This document shows, one piece after another, positions 45,074-53,011 of a stretch of DNA of 64,000 bases; the stretch's first letter is position 1; each line of letters begins with the position of its first letter. The notes beneath the pieces were generated by a model, which had not been told where the DNA came from, searched no databases, and saw only the letters and a program-made list of their open reading frames with translations. Source of the DNA: Streptomyces alanosinicus (GTDB lineage Bacteria > Actinomycetota > Actinomycetes > Streptomycetales > Streptomycetaceae); contig NZ_BMVG01000032.1 of the NCBI RefSeq assembly GCF_014650595.1, positions 18,088-82,087 on the forward strand. Reading direction: 5' to 3'. Made by a program: the position numbers and the translations under genes.

Positions 45074-45117
45074 CCTGCGTACGCCACTTGGGGATGATCA
45101 GTACGTAAGTACGCAGG
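45074..45117. repeat. Inverted repeat between the flavoprotein and HAD genes
   Basis: CCTGCGTAC at 45074-45082 pairs exactly with GTACGCAGG at 45109-45117, 26 bases apart, with a further GTACGTAAGTAC palindrome inside. It could terminate the flavoprotein message or act as a regulator site. Confidence 0.45.
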
Positions 45118-45162
45118 ACGACAAGATGAGTCGGCAGGGCGCGGTATCCGTATTCTCTGATC

Positions 45163-45975
45163 ATGGCAGCTTCCCCCGCGTACGCACTGATCGCCACCGA
45201 CCTGGACGGAACGCTGCTGCGCGGCGACGACACCGTCTCCGAACGGTCGCTCGCCGCGCTCGCGCGGGTGGCGCGGGCCGGCGCCCGGCACCTGGTGGTG
45301 ACGGGCCGCCCGGCGCCGCGGGTGCGGCCGCTCCTGGCACACCTCGGCTGCACGGGGCTCGCGGTGTGCGGGCAGGGCGCGCAGGTCTACGACGCCGGAT
45401 CCGGGCGCCTGTCGTGGTCGGTCCGGCTGGACCGGGAGCTGGCCGAGACCGCGCTCGGCAAGATCGAGGCGGAGGTGGGGCAGGTCTACGCGGCCGTCGA
45501 CCAGGACGGCGTGGACGGGCTCACGCTCATCGAGCCCGGCTATCTGATGCCGCACCCGACCCTGCCTGCGGTGCGGGTCGGCCGGCGCGACGACCTGTGG
45601 GACCGGCCTATCAGCAAGGTGCTGCTGCGCCATGCCGACCTGTCCGACGACGAGTTGGCGGCCATCGCGCGCGCGGTGGTGGGCTCGCTGGCGACGGTCA
45701 CCATGTCGGGGCCAGGAACCGTGGAGCTCCAGCCGTCCGGGGTGACCAAGGCGACCGGTCTCGCGCTGGCCGCCGAGCGGCTCGGCATCGATGCGCGCGA
45801 GGCCCTGGCGTTCGGTGACATGCCCAACGACATCCCGATGTTCGAGTGGGCCGGACATGGGGTCGCCATGGCCAACGCGCATCCTGAACTCAAGGCGGTG
45901 GCCGATGAGATCACTCTGTCGAACGAGGACGACGGCATCGCCGCCGTCCTCGAAAAACTGTTCCCGACCGACTGA
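45163..45975 (+). CDS. HAD-superfamily phosphatase, Cof type (270 aa)
   Basis: Cytoplasmic phosphatase of the HAD IIB (Cof) group, acting on sugar phosphates or nucleotide-like substrates. The nucleophile motif is IATDLDGTLL (residues 10-19), motif II is LVVTGRPAPR, and the metal-binding motif IV is ALAFGDMPNDIPMFEWAGHGVAMANAHPELK. No ribosome site is present. A TATTCT hexamer ends seven bases before the ATG, so the message may be leaderless. Confidence 0.92.
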   Translation: MAASPAYALIATDLDGTLLRGDDTVSERSLAALARVARAGARHLVVTGRPAPRVRPLLAHLGCTGLAVCGQGAQVYDAGSGRLSWSVRLDRELAETALGKIEAEVGQVYAAVDQDGVDGLTLIEPGYLMPHPTLPAVRVGRRDDLWDRPISKVLLRHADLSDDELAAIARAVVGSLATVTMSGPGTVELQPSGVTKATGLALAAERLGIDAREALAFGDMPNDIPMFEWAGHGVAMANAHPELKAVADEITLSNEDDGIAAVLEKLFPTD

Positions 45976-46132
45976 CCGGCACATCAGTACGCGGCCGTCC
46001 GTGACCGGCCCGGTGGCCGCCCCGACCCGCCCGGTGGATACCCGGCGGCCGCCCGGCACGCCCCCGTCCGTCAGGTGCGGGTGCGAGCCGGCCGGCCGGG
46101 GTCACTCCGGTCCGCCGGGCCGGCGGGGACGG

Positions 46133-46627
46133 TCAGTACGCGCTGTAGACGTTGTCGATCGAGCCGTAGCGAGCTGCGGCGTAGTTGCAGGCCGCGGTGA
46201 TGTTGGCGACCGGGTCGTACGGGCTGAACGCCGTGCCGGCCACGTGGTAGGCGTTGAAGGTCGGGTCGATCACCTGGAGCAGCCCCTTGGACGGGGTGCC
46301 CGCGGCGGCGTTGGAGTCCCAGTTGTTGATGGCCAGCGGGTTGCCGGAGGACTCCCGCATGATGTTGCGGTAAATGCCGTTGTAGCTGCCCGGGATGCCC
46401 TTCTGGGCCATGATCGCGAGGGACTCGCGGATCCAGCCGTCGAGGGTGTTCGGGTACTTGACGGAAGTGGTGGAGGCCGTGGTGGTCGTCGTCGTGCCGG
46501 TGGCCGCGGAGGCGCCGGTGGCGCCGAAGAGCGGCAGGGCGACGACGGCGGCGCCGGTGCCGACGACGGCGAGGGCGCGGACGAGGCGGTTGGCACGGGT
46601 ACGGCGGTGCTGAGCGGAAGCAGGCAT
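46133..46627 (-). CDS. Secreted lytic transglycosylase (SLT domain, 164 aa)
   Basis: Muralytic enzyme with a lysozyme-like SLT fold that cleaves glycan strands of peptidoglycan. The leader is basic (QHRRTRANR) with a hydrophobic core and an ASA-AT cleavage site near residue 42, followed by a Thr/Ser linker. The SLT domain shows the catalytic glutamate and surroundings in IYRNIMRESSGNPLAINNWDSNAAAGTPSKGLLQVIDPTFNAYH and ends in ACNYAAARYGSIDNVYSAY. ATG 46627 has AGAGGA seven bases upstream. A cyclic di-AMP riboswitch lies directly before it. Confidence 0.92.
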   Translation of the reverse strand: MPASAQHRRTRANRLVRALAVVGTGAAVVALPLFGATGASAATGTTTTTTASTTSVKYPNTLDGWIRESLAIMAQKGIPGSYNGIYRNIMRESSGNPLAINNWDSNAAAGTPSKGLLQVIDPTFNAYHVAGTAFSPYDPVANITAACNYAAARYGSIDNVYSAY

Positions 46628-46642
46628 GGGGAATTCCTCTCC

Positions 46643-46842
46643 GGCGCCTGCGAGGTGAGCTGTCGGGTTCGGGCGGGGAGGTGCCCGGCCGTGCCTCGGG
46701 AAAGGCACGGCTTCACCCCTAGCCGTTCCGGTGCGACGTGTGCCGACCGGTCCGGCGACTTACCTGGTTCCCCCGCTCCTGCCGTACGAAATGAGTTCGT
46801 CGATGGGTTACGCGGGCGGCGGCAGGATTCGGCGTCCGCCCG
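46643..46842 (-). promoter_or_regulatory. ydaO/yuaA-type cyclic di-AMP riboswitch
   Basis: Read on the minus strand, the leader of the transglycosylase gene contains the conserved pieces of the ydaO motif in order: GACGCCGAATCC, GAGCGGGGGAACCA, GGGGTGAAGC, and at the 3' end CCCGAACCCGACAG followed by CTCACCTCGCAGGCG. The GCC and GGC ends can pair as the closing stem. The last conserved base is about 15 bases before the ATG and close to the ribosome site. In streptomycetes this class precedes cell-wall hydrolase genes and lowers their expression when the second messenger is high. Ends are approximate. Confidence 0.93.
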
Positions 46843-47087
46843 ACGGCCCGGAACGTATGCGAGAGCACATGTCGGGAACAAGTACTGGATTCACACAACG
46901 CGCCGTTTGACCATGATCTGCACCCTATGGGGTGCTTGATCCTTTGCGGTTGCCAATCCTCAACTCGCCCACGGGCAGGGGAGGGAGGGGTGGCCGGGCG
47001 GGGTCGAGGGTCGAAGGGTGCCGATGGGTGTCAGTGACCCAACTCACGAACTAGCAAAGTGGCACAAATCGAACATAAAGGATTCAG
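46843..47087. other. Intergenic stretch upstream of the riboswitch
   Basis: No convincing gene is seen here. It should contain the promoter for the riboswitch-transglycosylase unit on the minus strand. An inverted repeat GCACCC-TATG-GGGTGC lies at 46920-46935. Confidence 0.45.
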
Positions 47088-47276
47088 GTGGCTCGGATGG
47101 GCGGTGGAACCCGTGGTGCCGTTCTCTCTGTTCTCGTCGTTGTCGTAGTGATCGCGATCGCGCGGAGGGGGCGGAGGCGGGGCGTGCGGGGAGGGCGCAC
47201 GGAGTGGAGGCGCGCGCGTTACTCCGCCCGCCTGTCGGTTCGCGACAAAGTGGATGGGTTCCTGTTAAGTCGATAA
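47088..47276 (+). CDS. Possible small membrane protein with a TTA codon (62 aa)
   Basis: GTG start with AAAGGA five bases upstream. One helix (AVLSVLVVVVVIAIA) is followed by an Arg-rich positive stretch (RRGRRRGVRGGRTEWRRARYS). The third codon from the end is TTA (47265-47267), which in Streptomyces needs the bldA tRNA and so often marks developmental control. Codon bias is weaker than in neighbouring genes, so it may not be real. Confidence 0.4.
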   Translation: MARMGGGTRGAVLSVLVVVVVIAIARRGRRRGVRGGRTEWRRARYSARLSVRDKVDGFLLSR

Positions 47277-47455
47277 ATGTCCGTTCTTAGCGCTTGATCA
47301 AAAAAATACCGGTCATGATCCGATACCGCCCGGGCTGGACCGGTGGGCGCTATCGGTGATCGAAACAGGACCGGATACGCTGACTTGAGTGATGGCAGCG
47401 ACCTATCGACAAACCGTGTAATCACGAGCAGACACCAGCAGACAGGAGACCCCCC

Positions 47456-48466
47456 GTGACCGTCGTCGGGCCGTTCGGGCTGAGCGTGCGGGACCAGGCT
47501 CTGGAAGCCGATGTCCAGGCTGGATTGGCGGCTGTCGAGGAAGGCTTGCTCGAGGCCACCAAGAGCGAGGTCCCCTTCATCACGGAGGCCGCGCAGCACC
47601 TCGTGCGAGCCGGCGGGAAGCGGTTCCGGCCGCTGCTCGTGATGCTCGCGGCCCAGTTCGGCGACCCCTACGCGCCGGGTGTCGTACCGTCCGCCGTGGT
47701 CGTGGAGCTGACCCACCTGGCCACGCTGTACCACGACGACGTCATGGACGAGGCGGCCGTGCGGCGCGGTGTGGACAGTGCCAACACCCGCTGGGGCAAC
47801 TCCGTCGCGGTCCTCACCGGCGACTTCCTCTTCGCCCGCGCCTCCCAGATCCTCGCCGACCTCGGCCCCGAGGCGGTCCGGGTGCAGGCCCTCGCGTTCG
47901 AGCGGCTGGTCACGGGCCAGATCCTGGAGACCGCGGGCCCTTCGGACGGCCGCGACCCGGTCGAGCACTACCTGGACGTGCTCGGAGGCAAGACGGGCTC
48001 GCTGGTGGCGGTCTCGTGCCGCTTCGGCGCGATGATGTCGGGCGCCGACGAGACGGTCGTCGACGTGCTCACCCAGTACGGCGAGCGGCTCGGCGTCGCC
48101 TTCCAGCTCGCCGACGACGTCCTGGACATCGCCTCCGACTCGCACGAGTCCGGCAAGACCCCGGGCACCGACCTGCGCGAGGGCGTCCCGACGCTGCCCG
48201 TGCTGCGGCTGCGCGAGCGGGCGGCCCGGCTGGGGCTGCCCGAGGACATCACGCTGTGCCGGCTGCTCGACTCCGACCTCAGCGACGACACCCGGCACGC
48301 CGAGGCGCTGACCGCGCTGCGCGCGCACCCCGCGCTGGAGCAGGCCCGCCGGGACGCCGTCCGGTACGCGGAAGAGGCGCGCGCCGCGCTGGCGCCGCTC
48401 GGGGACTGCGACGCCAAGGCGGCGCTGATGGAGCTGTGCGACGCGGTGGTGCACCGCGCCGGCTGA
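47456..48466 (+). CDS. Long-chain polyprenyl diphosphate synthase (336 aa)
   Basis: Trans-prenyltransferase that extends allylic diphosphates with IPP, most likely supplying the menaquinone side chain. The first aspartate-rich motif is DDVMD (D94, D95, D98), preceded by GGKRFRPLLVML, and the second is QLADDVLD (D220, D221, D224). The small-residue pattern before the first motif (THLATLYH) suggests a long product such as a C35-C45 chain. The GTG start has AGGAG upstream. Other menaquinone genes occur at 7.6-13.2 kb. Confidence 0.92.
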   Translation: MTVVGPFGLSVRDQALEADVQAGLAAVEEGLLEATKSEVPFITEAAQHLVRAGGKRFRPLLVMLAAQFGDPYAPGVVPSAVVVELTHLATLYHDDVMDEAAVRRGVDSANTRWGNSVAVLTGDFLFARASQILADLGPEAVRVQALAFERLVTGQILETAGPSDGRDPVEHYLDVLGGKTGSLVAVSCRFGAMMSGADETVVDVLTQYGERLGVAFQLADDVLDIASDSHESGKTPGTDLREGVPTLPVLRLRERAARLGLPEDITLCRLLDSDLSDDTRHAEALTALRAHPALEQARRDAVRYAEEARAALAPLGDCDAKAALMELCDAVVHRAG

Positions 48467-48906
48467 CCCTCGGCCGAGAGCCGGCTGATCGTCGGCTGCC
48501 CCCGGCTGAACGCCGACTGTTAGCCGCCGATTCGATCACCCCGCAGGTTGCCCTCCGCCGGCCTCGCCGCCCCCGCCGAGGGGCGCGGGCCGGCGTCCGG
48601 CCGCCCCCGATGCCCGGTCGGCCCGCGTTGTCACGTCTCCCGCCACGACCAGCCGTACGGCCCCGTGCATCCCCTTACGGCCCCGTCCGTTCCGGTGAGA
48701 CCCCTACGGGTCGGGGGAGCCGCTGCCCCTACGTGTCATACCGCAGGCGTACACGTAGTTGGCTCCGAGGTCTGACGCTTCCGCGTGGCCGATTTGGTGA
48801 GATGGGAACCACGGAAATCACCACTCCTCACCGATTCGGGTGAGAATGGCGGCTCAGGTGGACCAGCGTGAGGACAGCCGCCGCCGACGACGGAGGTAAG
48901 GCACAC
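48467..48906. other. 440-bp intergenic region
   Basis: No gene is supported here. The first part repeats the short word GGCTGA several times (48469-48515), and the rest is pyrimidine-rich. The promoter of the LolA-like gene should lie in the last 150 bases, where base composition is lower in GC. Confidence 0.4.
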
Positions 48907-50103
48907 ATGGCACCGTACGAATCCGACGACGCAGTGGGCGCAGTGCGGGACGAGAACCCGCACGCCGGACGCCGCAAGGCCGCCCGCTACGCGGTCCCGG
49001 TCGCGGTGGTGGGGGTGGCTGCGGCCACGATCGGCCTGGTCCCGGCGCTCGCCGCCTCCGGCGACCCCGACCTGCCCAAGATCACCGCGCAGCAGCTCAT
49101 CGAGAAGATCGCCAAGTCGGACGTGCAGCAGCTGTCCGGCACCGTGAAGATCAACACCGACCTGGGCCTGCCCGACCTCGGCGGCCTGGGGAGCAGTCTG
49201 GCCTCCGGCGCCGCCAAGGGCTCCGGCGACGGCTCCTCCGCCGACCCGAAGTCCCAGCTGACCTCGCTGGTCTCCGGCACGCACACGCTGCGCGTCGCCG
49301 CCGACGGCCCGCAGAAGCAGAAGCTGTCGCTGCTGGAGAGCGGCTCCGAGTACAGCCTGATCCACAACGGCAAGGACGTCTGGGGCTACGACAGCAAGAG
49401 CAACGAGGTCTACCACGCCACCTCGGCCGACTCCGGCAAGGACCACCGGGCCGAGCCGCCCGCCACGCCGAAGGACTTCGCCGACCAGGCGCTGAAGTCG
49501 GTGGACGACACCACGTCCGTCACCGTCGACGGCACCGAGCAGGTCGCCGGCCGCGACGCCTACAAACTGCTGATCAAGCCCCGTCAGTCCGGCACCACGG
49601 TCGGCGCGATCAGCATCGCCGTCGACGCGAAGACGGGCATGCCGCTGAAGTTCACGCTGACGCCGAAGAGCGGCGGCGCCGCCGTCCTCGACGTGGGCTT
49701 CACCCAGGTCTCCTTCGCCAGGCCGAGCGGCGCCACCTTCGCCTTCACGCCGCCCAAGGGCGCGAAGGTGACCGAGGACAAGCAGGACTCCGCCGCCCGG
49801 AAGCACACCGAGTCCCGCGAGGGCTTCGCCCAGGGCATGAACGGCGCCAAGGTCCTCGGCAAGGGCTGGACGTCCGTCGCGACCTTCGACACCGGCGCCA
49901 AGGGCGGCCTGCCGACCGGCTCCAAGAGCAGTGACGTCGGCGGCTTCCTCGGCTCGCTCGGCGACAAGGTCTCCGGCAAGTTCGGCAAGGGCACGGTCTT
50001 CTCCACCCGCCTGGTCAACGCCCTGATCACCGACGACGGCAAGGTGTACGCCGGCGCGGTGACCAAGGACGCCCTGGTGAAGGCGGCCGACGCCGGGAAG
50101 TGA
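48907..50103 (+). CDS. Membrane-anchored LolA-like protein (398 aa)
   Basis: After a charged N-terminus of about 28 residues comes one hydrophobic segment (YAVPVAVVGVAAATIGLVPALAA), then an exported domain with the layout of LolA/LppX-type lipid- or hydrophobic-ligand-binding folds: QQLSGTVKINTDLGLP, HTLRVAADGPQKQKLSLLES, DVWGYDSKSNEVYHATS, YKLLIKPRQSGTTVGAISIAVDAKTGMPLKFTL. GGAGG precedes the ATG. The next genes are an ABC ATPase and permease on the same strand, so it may be an envelope partner of that transporter. The substrate is unknown. Confidence 0.78.
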   Translation: MAPYESDDAVGAVRDENPHAGRRKAARYAVPVAVVGVAAATIGLVPALAASGDPDLPKITAQQLIEKIAKSDVQQLSGTVKINTDLGLPDLGGLGSSLASGAAKGSGDGSSADPKSQLTSLVSGTHTLRVAADGPQKQKLSLLESGSEYSLIHNGKDVWGYDSKSNEVYHATSADSGKDHRAEPPATPKDFADQALKSVDDTTSVTVDGTEQVAGRDAYKLLIKPRQSGTTVGAISIAVDAKTGMPLKFTLTPKSGGAAVLDVGFTQVSFARPSGATFAFTPPKGAKVTEDKQDSAARKHTESREGFAQGMNGAKVLGKGWTSVATFDTGAKGGLPTGSKSSDVGGFLGSLGDKVSGKFGKGTVFSTRLVNALITDDGKVYAGAVTKDALVKAADAGK

Positions 50104-50174
50104 TCCCTTCCGGGCACGCCGGGACGTGTCCCGTACGTTGACCCTTCGGGGCAGGACGAGTCGAGGGGGAGCCG

Positions 50175-51206
50175 ATGGACGGACCGTCCGCCACGGAGCG
50201 GGACGCGCAGGAGGCGGGGGATGCCGAGCGGCGTGCCCCGGCTCCGGGGCGGACGGAGGCGGGCCCCGATGTGCAGGAGAGCGTCATCGAGGCCCGTGGC
50301 CTCACCAAGCGCTACCGCGGCGGACAGCTCGCCGTCGACGGCCTCGACCTGATCGTCCCTGCGCGCAGCGTCTTCGGTTTCCTCGGCCCGAACGGCTCGG
50401 GTAAAACCACCACGATCCGCATGCTCATGGGCCTGATCGAGCCGACGGCGGGCACGGCCCGTGTGCTGGGCCGCCCGATGCCCCGGGCGGCCCGCGCGGT
50501 CCTCCCGCAGGTCGGCGCGCTCATCGAGGGCCCGGCCCTGTACGGCTTCCTCTCCGGCCGGGACAATCTGCTGCGCTACGACACCGCCGACCCGACCGCC
50601 GACCCCCGCACCCGGCGTGTCCGCGTCGCCGCCGCCCTGGACCGGGTCGGTCTGAACGCGGCAGCGGGCAAGAAGGCGAAGGCGTACTCCCTCGGCATGA
50701 AACAGCGCCTGGGACTCGCCGCCGCGCTGCTCCAGCCACGCCGGCTGCTCGTCCTCGACGAGCCCACCAACGGCCTCGACCCGCAGGGCATGCGCGAGAT
50801 CCGCACCCTGATCCGGGAGCTGGCCGCCGACGGCACCACTGTCTTCCTCTCCTCCCACCTCCTCGACGAGATCGAGCAGGTGTGCACGCACGCGGCGGTC
50901 ATGGCGCGAGGCCGGCTCGTCGCACAGGGCGCGGTGGCCGACCTGGCGGCCGGGGCGCGCGGGCGGCTGGTGGTGACCACCCCGGATCCGGCGGAGGCGG
51001 CCCGGGTGCTGAAGGAGCAGGGCGTCGCCGACGTCACCTCGGACGGCGACCGGGTTGCCGGCGAACCGCCCGCGCGGGACCTCGCCGAGGTGAACGCGGC
51101 CCTGGTCGCGGCGGGCGTGCGGGTGCGGGGCTTCACGGTCGAACGGGCCTCGCTGGAGGACGCGTTCGTGGCGCTGACGGGGGAGGGCTTCGATGTCGCG
51201 GGCTGA
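50175..51206 (+). CDS. ABC transporter ATP-binding protein (343 aa)
   Basis: Cytoplasmic ATPase of an export-type ABC transporter. Walker A is GPNGSGKTT, the signature is YSLGMKQRLGLAAAL, Walker B is LLVLDEPTNGLDPQG and the switch is FLSSHLLDE. A hydrophilic extension of about 35 residues precedes the domain, and the C-terminal part (AARVLKEQGVADVTSDGD...FTVERASLEDAFVALTG) is the DrrA-like tail. GGGGGAG lies before the ATG. It overlaps the permease gene by 14 bases. Confidence 0.92.
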   Translation: MDGPSATERDAQEAGDAERRAPAPGRTEAGPDVQESVIEARGLTKRYRGGQLAVDGLDLIVPARSVFGFLGPNGSGKTTTIRMLMGLIEPTAGTARVLGRPMPRAARAVLPQVGALIEGPALYGFLSGRDNLLRYDTADPTADPRTRRVRVAAALDRVGLNAAAGKKAKAYSLGMKQRLGLAAALLQPRRLLVLDEPTNGLDPQGMREIRTLIRELAADGTTVFLSSHLLDEIEQVCTHAAVMARGRLVAQGAVADLAAGARGRLVVTTPDPAEAARVLKEQGVADVTSDGDRVAGEPPARDLAEVNAALVAAGVRVRGFTVERASLEDAFVALTGEGFDVAG

Positions 51207-52110
51207 GACGGCTCCTGTGTCCGAGCCGGTCCCCGGAGCCGAGCCGCTCCCCGGATCCGCCGTTCGCCGGCCGAGCCCCCTGTGGACATTCGGGCTGCTG
51301 CGCAGCGAACTCGTCACGACCGTGCGGCGCTGGCGCACGCTCGCCTTGCTCGGGGTGCTCGCCGCGGTGCCGGTGCTGGTCGGGATCGCCGTGAAGATCG
51401 AGACACGGGGCGGCGGGGACGCGGGCCACGGTGGCCAGGGCCCGGCGTTCATCTCGCAGATCACCAACAACGGTCTGTTCCTGGTGTTCACGGCGCTGGC
51501 CGCGACCCTGCCGTTCTTCCTGCCGATGGCCGTCGGGGTCGTCGCGGGCGACGCGATCGCGGGCGAGGCGAGCTCGGGCACCCTGCGCTATCTGCTGGTC
51601 GCCCCGGCCGGCCGCACCCGGCTGCTGCTCACCAAGTACACGACCGTGCTGGCCTTCTGCCTGCTGGCCACCCTGGTCGTCACCCTCTCGGCGCTGATCG
51701 TCGGCGCACTGCTCTTCCCGCTGGGCGACCTCATGACCATCTCCGGCACCCGGATCGGCTTCGGCGAGGGCCTCGTCAGAGCCCTGCTGATCGCCCTGGT
51801 GGTCGCCGCCTCACTGGTCGGCGTGGCGGCGCTCGGCCTGTTCGTGTCGACGCTCACGGGCAGTGGTATCGCGGCGATGGCAACCACCGTCGGCCTGGTC
51901 ATCACCGTGCAGATCCTGGACCAGATACCCCAGTTGCACGCGTTGCAGCCGTACTTCTTCTCGCACTACTGGCTGTCCTTCGCCGATCTGATGCGCGACC
52001 CCGTCTACTGGGACGACCTGGTCAAGAACCTCGGCCTCCAGGCGCTGTACGCGGCCGTGTTCGGCTCGGCGGCCTGGGCGCGGTTCACGACGAAGGACAT
52101 CAGCGCCTGA
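51193..52110 (+). CDS. ABC transporter permease (305 aa)
   Basis: Six-helix ABC-2-type membrane subunit for the preceding ATPase. Hydrophobic segments are visible at about 50-67, 95-120, 150-180, 197-220, 225-245 and near the C-terminus, with the family-like phrase AGDAIAGEASSGTLRYLLVAPAGRTRLLLTKY on the cytoplasmic side. Together the pair resembles bacitracin/daunorubicin-type exporters. The substrate cannot be read from sequence. Confidence 0.9.
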   Translation: MSRAETAPVSEPVPGAEPLPGSAVRRPSPLWTFGLLRSELVTTVRRWRTLALLGVLAAVPVLVGIAVKIETRGGGDAGHGGQGPAFISQITNNGLFLVFTALAATLPFFLPMAVGVVAGDAIAGEASSGTLRYLLVAPAGRTRLLLTKYTTVLAFCLLATLVVTLSALIVGALLFPLGDLMTISGTRIGFGEGLVRALLIALVVAASLVGVAALGLFVSTLTGSGIAAMATTVGLVITVQILDQIPQLHALQPYFFSHYWLSFADLMRDPVYWDDLVKNLGLQALYAAVFGSAAWARFTTKDISA

Positions 52111-52210
52111 CTCCCCGTGACGGCGCCTGCCTCCCCGAGACAGCGTCTGCCTCCCCGAGACAGCGTCTGACCACCTGAGACAGGTGCTGACCACCCGATC
52201 CGGCGCTTGA
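52091..52210. repeat. 20-bp degenerate tandem repeat copying a gene end
   Basis: Five 20-bp units (52111, 52131, 52151, 52171, 52191) follow the permease stop without gaps. The second and third are identical except for the last base, and the others have diverged. Units from the third on end in TGA, and the last ten bases of the permease gene (CAGCGCCTGA) match the unit end, so the array appears to have grown from the gene's own 3' end. Confidence 0.8.
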
Positions 52211-52224
52211 TTCGTGAGACGGTG

Positions 52225-52818
52225 TCAGGCGGCCTGGTCCTGGTACGGAAAGCGGGCGAGGGGTGCGTCCTGAGCGAAGAACGTCTTCGCGCGCGTGAGC
52301 GCGTCGGTGTCCTTCAGCACGTCGCCCGGACCGCTGCCGTTGCCCAGCAGCACCCCGCCGAAGCGCATCCCCATGTAGGCGGCGGAGTTGTTGAGCGTGC
52401 CGGCATAGGGGTCGGCGACCGAGGGCTCCTTGTCGGCGAGGGCGGCGATGCCCCAGAGCGTGCGGCCGGCCAGGGTCGCCCTGAAGTCGATGCCGGGGAC
52501 GCGCAGCCAGCCGGACCAGTGGTCCAGGTAGCGCTTGGTGAGGCCGGACACCGAGTACCAGTACAACGGCGAGGCGATCACGATGTCCGTGGCCGCGAGC
52601 GTGGCCTCCAGTAGCAGGCCGGTGGCGCTGTCCGCCGGCGGTCGTACATGGTCGCTGGCGTGCCGTAGGTCCACGAAGTCGGGCAGCGGGTGGTCCGCCA
52701 GGCGGATCCAGCGCTGCTCGACGTCAGCGGGCAGCTGCTCGGCCGCCGCGTGGGCCAGCAGCTCGGTGTTGCCCTCGGTGCGGGCGCTGCCCAGGACGAA
52801 CAGGAAACGACGGCTCAT
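52225..52818 (-). CDS. NAD(P)H-dependent FMN reductase/flavodoxin-fold protein (197 aa)
   Basis: Flavodoxin-like oxidoreductase. The FMN phosphate loop is LGSARTEGNTELLAHAAAEQL near the N-terminus. A central block IVIASPLYWYSVSGLTKRYLDHWSGW matches the NADPH-FMN reductase/quinone reductase family. The ATG at 52818 follows TGGGGGA. A perfect palindrome lies 37 bases upstream, between it and the divergent TPR gene. Confidence 0.88.
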   Translation of the reverse strand: MSRRFLFVLGSARTEGNTELLAHAAAEQLPADVEQRWIRLADHPLPDFVDLRHASDHVRPPADSATGLLLEATLAATDIVIASPLYWYSVSGLTKRYLDHWSGWLRVPGIDFRATLAGRTLWGIAALADKEPSVADPYAGTLNNSAAYMGMRFGGVLLGNGSGPGDVLKDTDALTRAKTFFAQDAPLARFPYQDQAA

Positions 52819-52854
52819 GGGTCCCCCAGAGTGACCTGCGTGCGACGAATAGAG

Positions 52855-52877
52855 GCGTATGCATTTTATGCATACGC
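52855..52877. promoter_or_regulatory. 23-bp perfect palindrome upstream of the FMN reductase
   Basis: GCGTATGCAT, TTT, then its exact complement. This AT-rich element stands out from its surroundings, sits in the divergent promoter region and has the form of a MarR/TetR-type operator. No regulator gene is adjacent. Confidence 0.65.
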
Positions 52878-53011
52878 AAGCAGTCTTGGCCAGAGTGCGG
52901 CTGGTGCGAGGCTGTGACGCTGCGGTGACGCGGAAACCGAGGCGAGCCGACACACTGGTGGGCAGGACGCGTACGACCGGATCGCGGCGCCGGGGGAGTG
53001 AGGAAACACCG

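Noticed and set aside
45004..45162. A short gene between the flavoprotein and the HAD phosphatase
   Set aside because: No frame with start, ribosome site and codon bias. The region holds inverted repeats and a possible leaderless promoter instead.
47018..47290. 90-codon frame overlapping the small membrane ORF
   Set aside because: Codon use and composition are not coding-like, there is no ribosome site, and the alternative frame at 47088 has a helix and an AAAGGA site.
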